Part shown: in pieces, positions 52,741-59,929 of the stretch | How the letters are laid out: each line of letters starts with the position of its first letter | How positions within the stretch are numbered: position 1 is the stretch's first letter | From: Blautia pseudococcoides | GTDB taxonomy: Bacteria > Bacillota > Clostridia > Lachnospirales > Lachnospiraceae | Length of the DNA: 64,000 nucleotides | Direction: 5' to 3' | Assembly (NCBI RefSeq): GCF_001689125.2 | Contig: NZ_CP015405.2 | Location: 1,145,001 to 1,209,000, forward strand | Made by a program: the position numbers and the translations under genes | Notes under the pieces: generated by a model | What the model was told of the DNA's origin: nothing | Database searches by the model: none | The model's input: only the letters and a program-made list of their open reading frames with translations

Positions 52741-53526
52741 ATGGCAAAGTTTGTTACAATTGGTGAGAGAATTCACTGTATATCCCCGTCTATCCGCAAA
52801 GCGATGGCAGAGCGTGATCCGGAACCAATCTTAAAACGCGCAAAAGAGCAGTTAGAGGCTGGTGCTACATATTTGGACGTAAACATCGGACCGGCTGAGA
52901 ACGACGGAGAAGATTTAATGAAATGGGCGGTTCAGCTGATCCAGTCCAACTTCGACAATGTTCCTCTGGCACTGGATACTGCCAACAAAAAAGCAATCGA
53001 GGCAGGTATCTCTGTATACAACAGAAGCAAAGGAAAACCGATTGTAAACTCTGCTGATGCAGGCGGAAGAATCGAGAATATCGACCTGGCTGCAGCAAAT
53101 GATGCTATCGTAATCGCTCTTTGCTCTGCAGAAGGTATTGCAGCAGACAACGATGAGCGTATGATGCACTGCCAGAACATGCTGGAAAGAGGTATGATGC
53201 TGGGGATGGAGCCTACAGACCTGTGGTTTGACCCGTTATTCCTGGTTGTAAAAGGAATGCAGGACAAACAGATGGAAGTTCTGGAAGCGATCAAAATGTT
53301 CAGCGATATGGGACTGAATTCCACAGGCGGTCTGTCAAATAACTCTAACGGTATGCCGAAACATATCCGTCCGATCATGGATTCCGCAATGGTTGCAATG
53401 TGCATGATGCAGGGATTAACCTCCGCTATCGTAAATCCATGTGATTTAAGACTGATGGAAACAATTAAATCCTGTGATGTTTTCAAAAACAACACATTAT
53501 ACGCTGACTCTTACCTGGAAATTTAA
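52741..53526 (+). CDS. acsE: Methyltetrahydrofolate:corrinoid protein methyltransferase
   Basis: A 261-residue pterin-binding barrel that moves the methyl group of methyl-THF to cobalt of AcsCD. TIGERIHCISPSIRKAM at residues 6-22 and YLDVNIGPAENDGE near residue 40 are the pterin-site strands; SADAGGRIENIDL near residue 102 and GGLSNNSNGMPK near residue 197 (with the Asn that helps protonate the pterin) follow. Length matches the 262-residue Moorella enzyme. ATG after AAGGAG. Confidence 0.95.
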   Translation: MAKFVTIGERIHCISPSIRKAMAERDPEPILKRAKEQLEAGATYLDVNIGPAENDGEDLMKWAVQLIQSNFDNVPLALDTANKKAIEAGISVYNRSKGKPIVNSADAGGRIENIDLAAANDAIVIALCSAEGIAADNDERMMHCQNMLERGMMLGMEPTDLWFDPLFLVVKGMQDKQMEVLEAIKMFSDMGLNSTGGLSNNSNGMPKHIRPIMDSAMVAMCMMQGLTSAIVNPCDLRLMETIKSCDVFKNNTLYADSYLEI

Positions 53527-53546
53527 TAGCAGGCAGAATCGTGTAA

Positions 53547-53582
53547 CAAAAAAAGCGCCGGGGATATTTTTATCGCCGGCGC
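53547..53582 (-). terminator. Terminator-like hairpin pointing against the acs operon
   Basis: GCGCCGG at 53555-53561 and CCGGCGC at 53576-53582 with inner GAT/ATC pairs make a very GC-rich stem. A run of seven A precedes it on the + strand, which is a T-run after the stem on the - strand. No - strand gene lies upstream, so it might stop antisense transcription or act as a plus-strand stability stem. Confidence 0.6.
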
Positions 53583-53613
53583 AGATAAAAATATACAGAA
53601 AGGCTAAATTCCT

Positions 53614-55542
53614 ATGTTCAAAGTGACTTTTATGTTTGAAAATGGCGAAGACGTCACAACTTTCGCCCAGGAAGGAGAAATCCTTTTAGAAGTAGCGAGA
53701 AAAACGAATGTGGCTATTGATGCCCCCTGTTCCGGCAATGCCTCCTGCGGTAAATGCAAAGTAAAACTGGTGACAGGTGAAATGAATTCTCCAAAGACCC
53801 GCCATATCTCCAATGAAGAGTATGCAGAGGGCTGGAGACTGGCATGTGTGAGCAAGCTGACAGGTGATGTGGAGGTACAGGTACCCGACATTGCATCCGC
53901 TTACAGAAGCCGGATGAAAGTCGCAGATTTGAGTTCCAAGGAGGAGATTGCCATATTTGAACAGGCAAAATCCGATGTGGAAGCAGCAGGAATTGTCTTG
54001 AAAAATAGTCTGGATATTATCCATGTGACCATGGATGAACCGTCTCTGGATGACACCATGCCGGATAATGAGCGTCTGATGCGGGCAATCAAAAGAGAGA
54101 CCGGTGTGGAAAGGGTGCGTCTGCCTTATTCTGCACTTAGGAAAATATCTGTTGTTTTCCGTGAGAATCATTTTGATGTAAAATGCATTGTGCGCAGAAC
54201 AGAAGATGATATTTTCGTGTATGACGTCTATGGCAGAGATGAAAAAGTAGTCATCGGCGGTTTGGCTGTTGATATTGGTACAACTACGGTGTCTGCACTG
54301 CTGATCAATATGCAGACAGGTGAGATTCTGGGAAAAGCATCAGCCGGAAATGGTCAGATTCGTTATGGTGCGGATGTTATCAATCGTATTATTGAATCTA
54401 TGAAACCGGGTGGTAGCGTGAAACTGCAGCGTGCAGTGGTGGAGGAAACCATCAATCCAATGATTGAGCAGATGTGCCGGTCCTGTGGATTTAGACCTCT
54501 GCATATTTACCGTATGTGTATTGCGTCTAATACTACTATGAACCATCTGCTGACAGGAATGAATGGGGATCCGATCCGTATGGAGCCATATATTCCTACA
54601 TTTTATAAAACAAATTCACTTTTTGCCTCTGATATTGGAATCAGGGTAAATCCGGATGCCCATATTATACTGGCGCCTAATATTGGAAGTTATGTGGGTG
54701 GAGATATCACAGCAGGTACGTTGGTCAGTATGCTGTGGAATCGTCCTGAATTTTCCCTGTTTATTGATTTAGGTACAAATGGCGAGCTTGTATTTGGCAA
54801 TTCAGACTTTATGATGAGTTGTGCCTGCTCTGCAGGGCCTGCCTTTGAAGGCGGGGATATCAGCTGCGGTATGCGCGCCACGGACGGCGCTATCGAGGCC
54901 TGTACCATTGATGCAGAAACCATGGAACCCAGTTTTTCTGTCATAGGGGATCAGGGTGAGAAACCGATCGGTCTCTGCGGTTCCGGTATCATTGATGTGA
55001 TCAGCGAATTATTCCGTACCGGTATCATTAATCCGAAAGGAAAGTTTATCCGGGAGGGGAAACGTGTCCGCCATGATGAGTATGGCATGGGCAGCTATGT
55101 GCTCGCCTTCGAGGAGGAGTCGGGCAGTGTCAAGGAAGTGGAGATCAATGAGGTGGATATTGATAATTTCATACGGGCTAAAGGTGCTATTTTCTCAGCT
55201 ATCCGTACCATGCTGTTATCCCTTGATTTTGATATTTCCATGATTGATGATGTCTATGTGGCCGGAGGAATAGGCAGCGGCATCAATATGCAGAATGCCG
55301 TGAGAATTGGAATGTTCCCGGATATTCCTTTGGAGAAATTCCATTATATCGGAAACTCTTCTCTGTCCGGTGCATATACAATGCTCCTTTCAAAAGAAGC
55401 AGAGCAGAAGTGTTATGAAATCGCATCCAATATGACATACCTGGAGCTTTCCGCTGTACCCAGTTATATGGATGAATTTGTAGCATGTTGTTTTATACCA
55501 CATACGGATACGTCTTTGTTTCCGTCTGTAACAGAAGAATAG
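53614..55542 (+). CDS. acsV: Corrinoid activation/regeneration protein AcsV (RACo-like)
   Basis: A 642-residue reductive activator that reduces inactive Co(II) of the corrinoid protein at the expense of ATP. The N-terminal 2Fe-2S domain has Cys39, 45, 48 and 78 (CSGNASCGKC, then WRLAC). A linker follows to about residue 205, and the rest is an ASKHA ATPase with VDIGTTTVSALL near residue 216, SNTTMNHLL near residue 306, and DLGTNGELVFG near residue 388. ATG after GAAAGG. Known homologues (RACo, Orf7 of Moorella) lie in the same setting. Confidence 0.92.
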   Translation: MFKVTFMFENGEDVTTFAQEGEILLEVARKTNVAIDAPCSGNASCGKCKVKLVTGEMNSPKTRHISNEEYAEGWRLACVSKLTGDVEVQVPDIASAYRSRMKVADLSSKEEIAIFEQAKSDVEAAGIVLKNSLDIIHVTMDEPSLDDTMPDNERLMRAIKRETGVERVRLPYSALRKISVVFRENHFDVKCIVRRTEDDIFVYDVYGRDEKVVIGGLAVDIGTTTVSALLINMQTGEILGKASAGNGQIRYGADVINRIIESMKPGGSVKLQRAVVEETINPMIEQMCRSCGFRPLHIYRMCIASNTTMNHLLTGMNGDPIRMEPYIPTFYKTNSLFASDIGIRVNPDAHIILAPNIGSYVGGDITAGTLVSMLWNRPEFSLFIDLGTNGELVFGNSDFMMSCACSAGPAFEGGDISCGMRATDGAIEACTIDAETMEPSFSVIGDQGEKPIGLCGSGIIDVISELFRTGIINPKGKFIREGKRVRHDEYGMGSYVLAFEEESGSVKEVEINEVDIDNFIRAKGAIFSAIRTMLLSLDFDISMIDDVYVAGGIGSGINMQNAVRIGMFPDIPLEKFHYIGNSSLSGAYTMLLSKEAEQKCYEIASNMTYLELSAVPSYMDEFVACCFIPHTDTSLFPSVTEE

Positions 55543-55599
55543 AAGTGCGCGATGGGGACTTTTATTGTCACGAATAAATAGACTGACTGAGGTGAAAAG

Positions 55600-56250
55600 A
55601 TGAATTTTGAATACGCAAAGGACAGTAAAGAGCAGCGTCCTTATGAGCATTATCTGAACGCATACAGAGAGATGGACCCGAAAGAAATCAGCGGGCGGAC
55701 CGGAATTCCTTATGATGAGGAAAAGGGGCTTTTTACCGTGAAATTGATGGGAAGTACATACCAGGTATCTTTTCCGGATTATGAAATTCATCACGTGGAG
55801 GATTGGGCCAAAGTATATCCTCTGGAGGAAGCCATGAACGCTAAAATTCTCATTGTCCGTTTTTTGACAGAGAGAAGTGCAGCACCAGCATCAGGAAAAT
55901 TTGTGACCTATCATGATGTTCCCTGGGGTGAGGTATACTTCCGGCAGTTTCAGGGCAGGTGCCTGTTCCGTCTGGCATTTGGCTATGGAAATAAGCTGCC
56001 TGTGTTCCGGAAGATTATGGAGCACTTGGGAGCAAAAAAATGTTCAGAGGGAGACTGTTCCTATGAATTGGAATTTATGGACAATTTGTATGTGAAATTT
56101 ATCTTGTGGGAAGGGGATGACGAATTCCAGCCTTCTGCACAGATATTATTTTCTGATAATTTTGCCGTCTCATTTGCCGCGGAGGATTTGGCGGTTGTGG
56201 GCGATATCAGCATTAACATGATGAAAGCATTGGAAAAAAAGTTGTCTTAA
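55600..56250 (+). CDS. DUF3786 domain-containing protein
   Basis: A 216-residue soluble protein of the DUF3786 family, which is often found beside CODH/ACS and corrinoid methyltransferase genes. YDEEKGLFTVKLMGSTYQVSFP near residues 37-58 (in outline) and the YHDVPWGEVYFRQFQGR region near residue 104 are characteristic; the C-terminus holds FSDNFAVSFAAEDLAVVGDIS. No metal-binding Cys pattern is visible. Function is unknown; position suggests a role in corrinoid or CODH/ACS upkeep. ATG after GAGGTG. Confidence 0.82.
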   Translation: MNFEYAKDSKEQRPYEHYLNAYREMDPKEISGRTGIPYDEEKGLFTVKLMGSTYQVSFPDYEIHHVEDWAKVYPLEEAMNAKILIVRFLTERSAAPASGKFVTYHDVPWGEVYFRQFQGRCLFRLAFGYGNKLPVFRKIMEHLGAKKCSEGDCSYELEFMDNLYVKFILWEGDDEFQPSAQILFSDNFAVSFAAEDLAVVGDISINMMKALEKKLS

Positions 56251-56265
56251 ATAAGATTGTTATAG

Positions 56266-56364
56266 TAGAGTAGGTATTACGCGTTAAGTGTCATGGGATG
56301 GGAAGTTGTCCATGAACGAAGGCAGCCGCAAGGCTCCACGATGTAATATTGCGTCCGCTACTAC
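56266..56364 (+). promoter_or_regulatory. Tetrahydrofolate (THF) riboswitch upstream of folT
   Basis: The leader has the THF-riboswitch signature in order: GAGTAG at the 5' end, GCGTTAAGTG at 56281-56290, ATGGGATGGGAAGTTGTCCAT, CGAAGGCAG, and the 3' closing TTGCGTCCGCT at 56350-56360. It senses reduced folates and normally turns down folate import. Expression output probably works through access to the AAGGAGG site at 56468-56474. Confidence 0.88.
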
Positions 56365-56430
56365 ATTAAAGACAGATATGAATTCTTCTCTTTGGTGTAG
56401 TAAACTACTATGCCATAAGTATACAACGAG

Positions 56431-56453
56431 AAGGGACAGTTATGCTGTTCCTT
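56431..56453 (+). other. Hairpin between THF riboswitch and folT ribosome site
   Basis: AAGGGACAG at 56431-56439 pairs with CTGTTCCTT at 56445-56453 (one G-U). The 3' arm ends in TTCCTT, which could instead pair with the AAGGAGG ribosome site at 56468-56474; this would be the switching arm. The switch is inferred. Confidence 0.45.
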
Positions 56454-56485
56454 GGAGACAACAGATGAAGGAGGATTTATATCTG

Positions 56486-57046
56486 ATGAAAAAAGTGAAT
56501 AATGTGAAAGTTTTGGCATTTACGGGTGTTCTGGTGGCAATGAGTATTATCCTGACCAGGGTAGTTGCGATTCCCATTGGTACCAGTATTCGGCTTACCG
56601 TAGGTCAGACTCCGGTATACCTCTGCGGCTTTTGGTTTGGCCCTTTGGTTGGGGGAATCTGCGGCTTTTTATCTGATTTCCTTGGGGCGATTCTTCAGGG
56701 TTATGCGCCAAATCCCATGATTTCTGTCACTGCTGTTCTGGCTGGCGTGCTGCCGGGACTGTTTCGGCATTTTTATGCAAAGAAACTGGAAATCTGGCAT
56801 GTACTTGCAGTGATTGTAGTTCATGGAATCGTAGGTTCTCTTGGATTTACATGTCTGGGACTTCATATGTACTACGGAACACCGTGGGCTGTTTTGTATG
56901 CCCAGAGACTGGTTCAGACGCCTCTTCTGGCAACTCTGAATACGGTGCTGGTGTTCTTCCTCTACAAGAGCCCTTTGACTGCTATGGTAAATAAGAGCAC
57001 TATGCTGAAAAATGGGTCTGTAAATGTATCTGACCACGCAAAATAA
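56486..57046 (+). CDS. folT: Folate ECF transporter S component FolT
   Basis: A 186-residue membrane protein with six helices, the substrate-binding part of an energy-coupling-factor folate importer. MKKVNNVKVLAFTGVLVAMS is the typical start, FGPLVGGICGFLSDFLGAIL near residue 50 carries the conserved loop, and YAPNPMISVTAVLAGVLPG near residue 72 is family-typical. The ATG at 56486 lies 11 bases after AAGGAGG; the frame is open further upstream, but that part is the riboswitch. The shared EcfAAT energy module is not in the window. The placement ties folate import to the acs genes. Confidence 0.9.
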   Translation: MKKVNNVKVLAFTGVLVAMSIILTRVVAIPIGTSIRLTVGQTPVYLCGFWFGPLVGGICGFLSDFLGAILQGYAPNPMISVTAVLAGVLPGLFRHFYAKKLEIWHVLAVIVVHGIVGSLGFTCLGLHMYYGTPWAVLYAQRLVQTPLLATLNTVLVFFLYKSPLTAMVNKSTMLKNGSVNVSDHAK

Positions 57047-57113
57047 TTCCCGAAAGGGAGTTGATATAAAGCTGGAGAAATCCGGCGATCAAAGAAAGAG
57101 AGGTATGTGAGAG

Positions 57114-57743
57114 ATGGGATTTTCAACTGTACCATGTAATGAATTTGTGGAAGTATTAGCATCAAAAGCACCGGTTCCGGGCGGCGGCGGAGCATCTGCT
57201 CTGGTTGCCGCAGTGGGAACAGCCCTGGGTAATATGGTGGGCAGCCTGACTGTGGGCAAGAAGAAATACGCAGAAGTAGAAGACGAGATGTGGGAGCTGA
57301 AGAAGAAATGTGATGCTCTGCAGAAAGATTTCTTACGTCTGATTGAGAGAGATGCAGAAGTATTTGAACCCCTGTCAAAAGCCTATGGTATGCCTCGTGC
57401 AACCGAGGAAGAGAAAGCGGAAAAAGCCAGAGTGATGGAAATCGTTCTGAAAGACGCCTGCTCTGTACCCATGGAAATAATGGAAAAGTGCTGTGAAGCC
57501 ATTGAAGTGATCGTAGAATTTGCAGCAAAAGGTTCCACACTGGCCATCAGTGATGCAGGTGTAGGAGCAGCATTCTGCAAAGCAGCGCTGAAAGGTGCCA
57601 GCCTGAATGTATATATCAACACAAAATCCATGGCTGATAAAGCTTATGCGGAAGAGCTGAATAAAAAGGCTGACGCGATGTTGGAGAAGTATACAAAAAT
57701 CGCTGATGAGACCTTTGACAGTGTACTTTCCAGACTGAAATAA
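57114..57743 (+). CDS. fchA: Methenyltetrahydrofolate cyclohydrolase (FchA, formiminotransferase-cyclodeaminase fold)
   Basis: A 209-residue all-helical protein of the FTCD_C family. The start FVEVLASKAPVPGGGGASAL at residues 9-28 and VGTALGNMVGSLTVGKKKY near residue 33 are family signatures. SMADKAYAEELNKKADAM near the end closes the fold. In acetogens it converts formyl-THF to methenyl-THF, the step before FolD. The FolD next to it lacks the cyclohydrolase residues, so this enzyme likely carries the reaction. ATG after GAGAGG. Confidence 0.92.
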   Translation: MGFSTVPCNEFVEVLASKAPVPGGGGASALVAAVGTALGNMVGSLTVGKKKYAEVEDEMWELKKKCDALQKDFLRLIERDAEVFEPLSKAYGMPRATEEEKAEKARVMEIVLKDACSVPMEIMEKCCEAIEVIVEFAAKGSTLAISDAGVGAAFCKAALKGASLNVYINTKSMADKAYAEELNKKADAMLEKYTKIADETFDSVLSRLK

Positions 57744-57813
57744 TAGTATCATAGTTTTGTCTTATAATGACACAAGGGAAGATAAATATTGCAGAGTGTC
57801 ATTTCAGAGAAAT

Positions 57814-57841
57814 CTTATACCGCAGGCGAATGCGGTATAAG
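57814..57841 (+). other. Perfect hairpin in the fchA-folD gap
   Basis: CTTATACCGCA at 57814-57824, loop of six, TGCGGTATAAG at 57831-57841: 11 perfect pairs. No T-run. Could be an attenuator or a processing site. Confidence 0.6.
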
Positions 57842-57894
57842 TTATGGTATGCCCGGATGGGTATGATAAAAAGATGCAGGAGGATTCATAGAGA

Positions 57895-58746
57895 ATGGCG
57901 AAAAGATTACTGGGTAAGGAAGTAACAGCAGCATTAAATGAGAGAATCAAAGCGGATGTGGCAGCACTGGAGGAGAAAGGCGTAAAACCGACTCTTTGCA
58001 TTATCCGTGTGGGTGAAAATGAAAGCGATATCTCCTATGAGAGAGGCGCAACCAAGCGCTGTGAAACACTGGGTGTTGCATGTGAGAAAATTCTGCTTCC
58101 GGCAGATGTAAGTCAGGATGAGCTTTTGGCAGCCATTGATAAAGTGAATAAAGATGACAAGGTTCATGGTGTTCTCTTATTCCGTCCGCTGCCAAAACAC
58201 CTGGATCAGTCAGTGATTGAAAACGCACTGGATCCGGCCAAAGATGTTGACTGTATGACAGATGGCTCCATGTCAGGCGTATTTACAGGAAAGAATGTAG
58301 GTTTCCCGCCATGTACACCCCAGGCATGTATGGAGATTCTGGATCATTACGGAATTGACTGTACAGGTAAAAAAGCAGTAGTTGTGGGACGAAGCCTGGT
58401 AGTAGGTAAACCGGCAGCTATGATGCTGATCAAGAAAAATGCAACTGTTACAATCTGCCATACCAGAACTGTGGATATGCCTTCTGTAGTAAGAGAGGCA
58501 GATATCGTTATCGTTGCGGCAGGCCGTGCCGGCGTTATTGATGATACTTATTTAAGCGCAGGTCAGACCGTAATCGACGTTGGAATCAACGTAAATGCAG
58601 AAGGTAAACTCTGCGGAGATGTTGATTTTGAGAAGGCAGAGCCTGTTGTAGATGCCATCACACCGGTTCCGGGTGGTGTTGGAAGTGTAACAACTTCCGT
58701 TCTGGTTGGACATGTAGTGGAAGCTGCAAAACGCAAATTTGCATAA
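57895..58746 (+). CDS. folD: Methylenetetrahydrofolate dehydrogenase FolD lacking cyclohydrolase residues
   Basis: A 283-residue enzyme of the FolD family. The dehydrogenase half is well kept: VVGRSLVVGKPAAMMLI near residue 163 binds the cofactor, PGGVGSVTTSVLVGHV near residue 262 is the C-terminal signature, and the KDVD aspartate is present. In the cyclohydrolase site Tyr48 is kept (SYERGATKRCE), but the position of E. coli Lys54 is Ala52 and that of Gln98 is Phe96 (LLFRPLP rather than VQLPLP). Both residues are needed for cyclohydrolase action in FolD. With fchA next door, a dehydrogenase-only enzyme is likely. ATG follows GGAGG, closing the acs cluster. Confidence 0.93.
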   Translation: MAKRLLGKEVTAALNERIKADVAALEEKGVKPTLCIIRVGENESDISYERGATKRCETLGVACEKILLPADVSQDELLAAIDKVNKDDKVHGVLLFRPLPKHLDQSVIENALDPAKDVDCMTDGSMSGVFTGKNVGFPPCTPQACMEILDHYGIDCTGKKAVVVGRSLVVGKPAAMMLIKKNATVTICHTRTVDMPSVVREADIVIVAAGRAGVIDDTYLSAGQTVIDVGINVNAEGKLCGDVDFEKAEPVVDAITPVPGGVGSVTTSVLVGHVVEAAKRKFA

Positions 58747-58790
58747 GGACAGCGTAAAAGTAACTGTTCCGTACCTTCACAGTCACATAT

Positions 58791-58830
58791 AAAATCCTTG
58801 CAGAATGGCCTTTTGCCATAGGATTTTTGT
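58791..58830 (+). terminator. Terminator after folD
   Basis: AAATCCT pairs with AGGATTT around an inner ATGGC-CTTTT-GCCAT hairpin, ending in TTTTTGTGG. It closes the acs cluster. Confidence 0.8.
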
Positions 58831-59050
58831 GGCTGCGGAATGTTTTCTTGCGGTCAGTGCAGTCAATGCGCAGGTTTACGGAGGAGTTACGAGTAAATAC
58901 ATATGTTTTTTACCCCTGGAAATTCATATTCAATTGGATTTCCGGGGGTTTTTGGTTCATGGACACGAAGGGAACTGCACGGTTGTGAGGGGGTAGACTG
59001 AGTTAGGGGTATATTGCCTCCTGCCTCGTAGGCATCAGCGGGATTACTGT
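58831..59050. other. Non-coding stretch between folD and the TIGR03915 gene
   Basis: No gene is supported here. It holds the terminator at 58912-58953 and otherwise unremarkable sequence. Confidence 0.5.
58912..58953 (+). terminator. Second strong hairpin-T terminator downstream of folD
   Basis: ACCCCTGGAAAT at 58912-58923 pairs with ATTTCCGGGGGT at 58938-58949 (12 pairs, one G-U), followed by TTTT. It lies 110 bases after the folD terminator with no gene between them. Confidence 0.8.
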
Positions 59051-59054
59051 CCAT

Positions 59055-59091
59055 AACAATAGAACGTAAGCAAAGGTGCTTTCTATTGTTG
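59055..59091 (-). terminator. Terminator overlapping the end of the TIGR03915 gene
   Basis: AACAATAGAA (59091-59082 on the - strand) pairs with TTCTATTGTT (59064-59055). The stem includes the stop codon. The T-run is weak. Confidence 0.5.
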
Positions 59092-59841
59092 GAATTCAGG
59101 CATATGTTTTCGGTACCAGATAGGGAGCATATTGCGCTGGCAGCGGGGATTTTTGCGTTGTTCGATGCCAATCGTCTGAAAAAAGGATTTCCAGAGGCCA
59201 ACATATGGGTCGAAGCGGTCTTTTGAGGCTTCCATGTAGGAGAGTTCTTCAGGTGATACGGGGGTTAGGAAGTAGTCACTGTCGGCAGGATGTACAACAG
59301 ACAGCATCCGCGTTTTGTCCACGATCATCCAGTGCTCTGAGGGCATACGGTCTTCAAAGTTGGGGGCAAGGATGGTTAGAACATTACATTTGGGTTCAAT
59401 AATGGACAGCAGAATCTGGTTTTTCAGCCGGGAGAAACGGACGAATTCCCGAAACAGGTGTGCTTCATTGGCTACTTTGCGGTTTAGTTCAAAGAGGGCG
59501 GAAACGGCGGGATCCCCCAGCATCTGGGAAGTTTTTTCTTTGTAAACAAAGCCCAGGATCATGTAACGGTAGATGATGTCCAGCTTGTGGGGATGGTCGG
59601 ACATGGCGGCACGGTAGATGTCATGGTAGGATTTTTCGGAGATTTTCTGCTGGATGGAACGGATCACTTTTTGGACTTTTTCTTCATCGGGGTCTATGTG
59701 GCGGTAGTCACAGAAAAGTTCCGGGGACCAGATGGGTTCGGTCCGGAGTTTTATGTTGCTGTGGCCCAGACGGGCGGACCAGGCGTCGTAGATGCAGGTC
59801 ATCATGGATTCAAAGGTGTCTTGGCAGGTGAATATTACCAT
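59083..59841 (-). CDS. TIGR03915 family putative DNA repair/metabolism protein
   Basis: A 252-residue protein of the TIGR03915 (DUF4130) family, nearly always encoded beside a TIGR03916 radical SAM protein. FTCQDTFESMMTCIYDAW at residues 4-21 is the family start; YRYMILGFVYKEKT near residue 91, AHLFREFVRFSRLKN near residue 127 and FEDRMPSEHWMIVDKTR near residue 165 follow. It has no clear enzyme motif. It is downstream of TIGR03916 (89-base gap) and shares its promoter with the LexA box. ATG at 59841 with GGAG upstream. Confidence 0.88.
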   Translation of the reverse strand: MVIFTCQDTFESMMTCIYDAWSARLGHSNIKLRTEPIWSPELFCDYRHIDPDEEKVQKVIRSIQQKISEKSYHDIYRAAMSDHPHKLDIIYRYMILGFVYKEKTSQMLGDPAVSALFELNRKVANEAHLFREFVRFSRLKNQILLSIIEPKCNVLTILAPNFEDRMPSEHWMIVDKTRMLSVVHPADSDYFLTPVSPEELSYMEASKDRFDPYVGLWKSFFQTIGIEQRKNPRCQRNMLPIWYRKHMPEFQQ

Positions 59842-59929
59842 GTGGGTGGGCTCCTTTCAAATGTTTATAAAGGGGACGGGAAACCCCTGGCCTCTCCCAC
59901 CCGAGTTTCCCTGGGTATTGGCGGTTGAA

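Noticed and set aside
58805..58996. A 63-codon + strand frame after folD
   Set aside because: It runs through two hairpin terminators and has no ribosome site.
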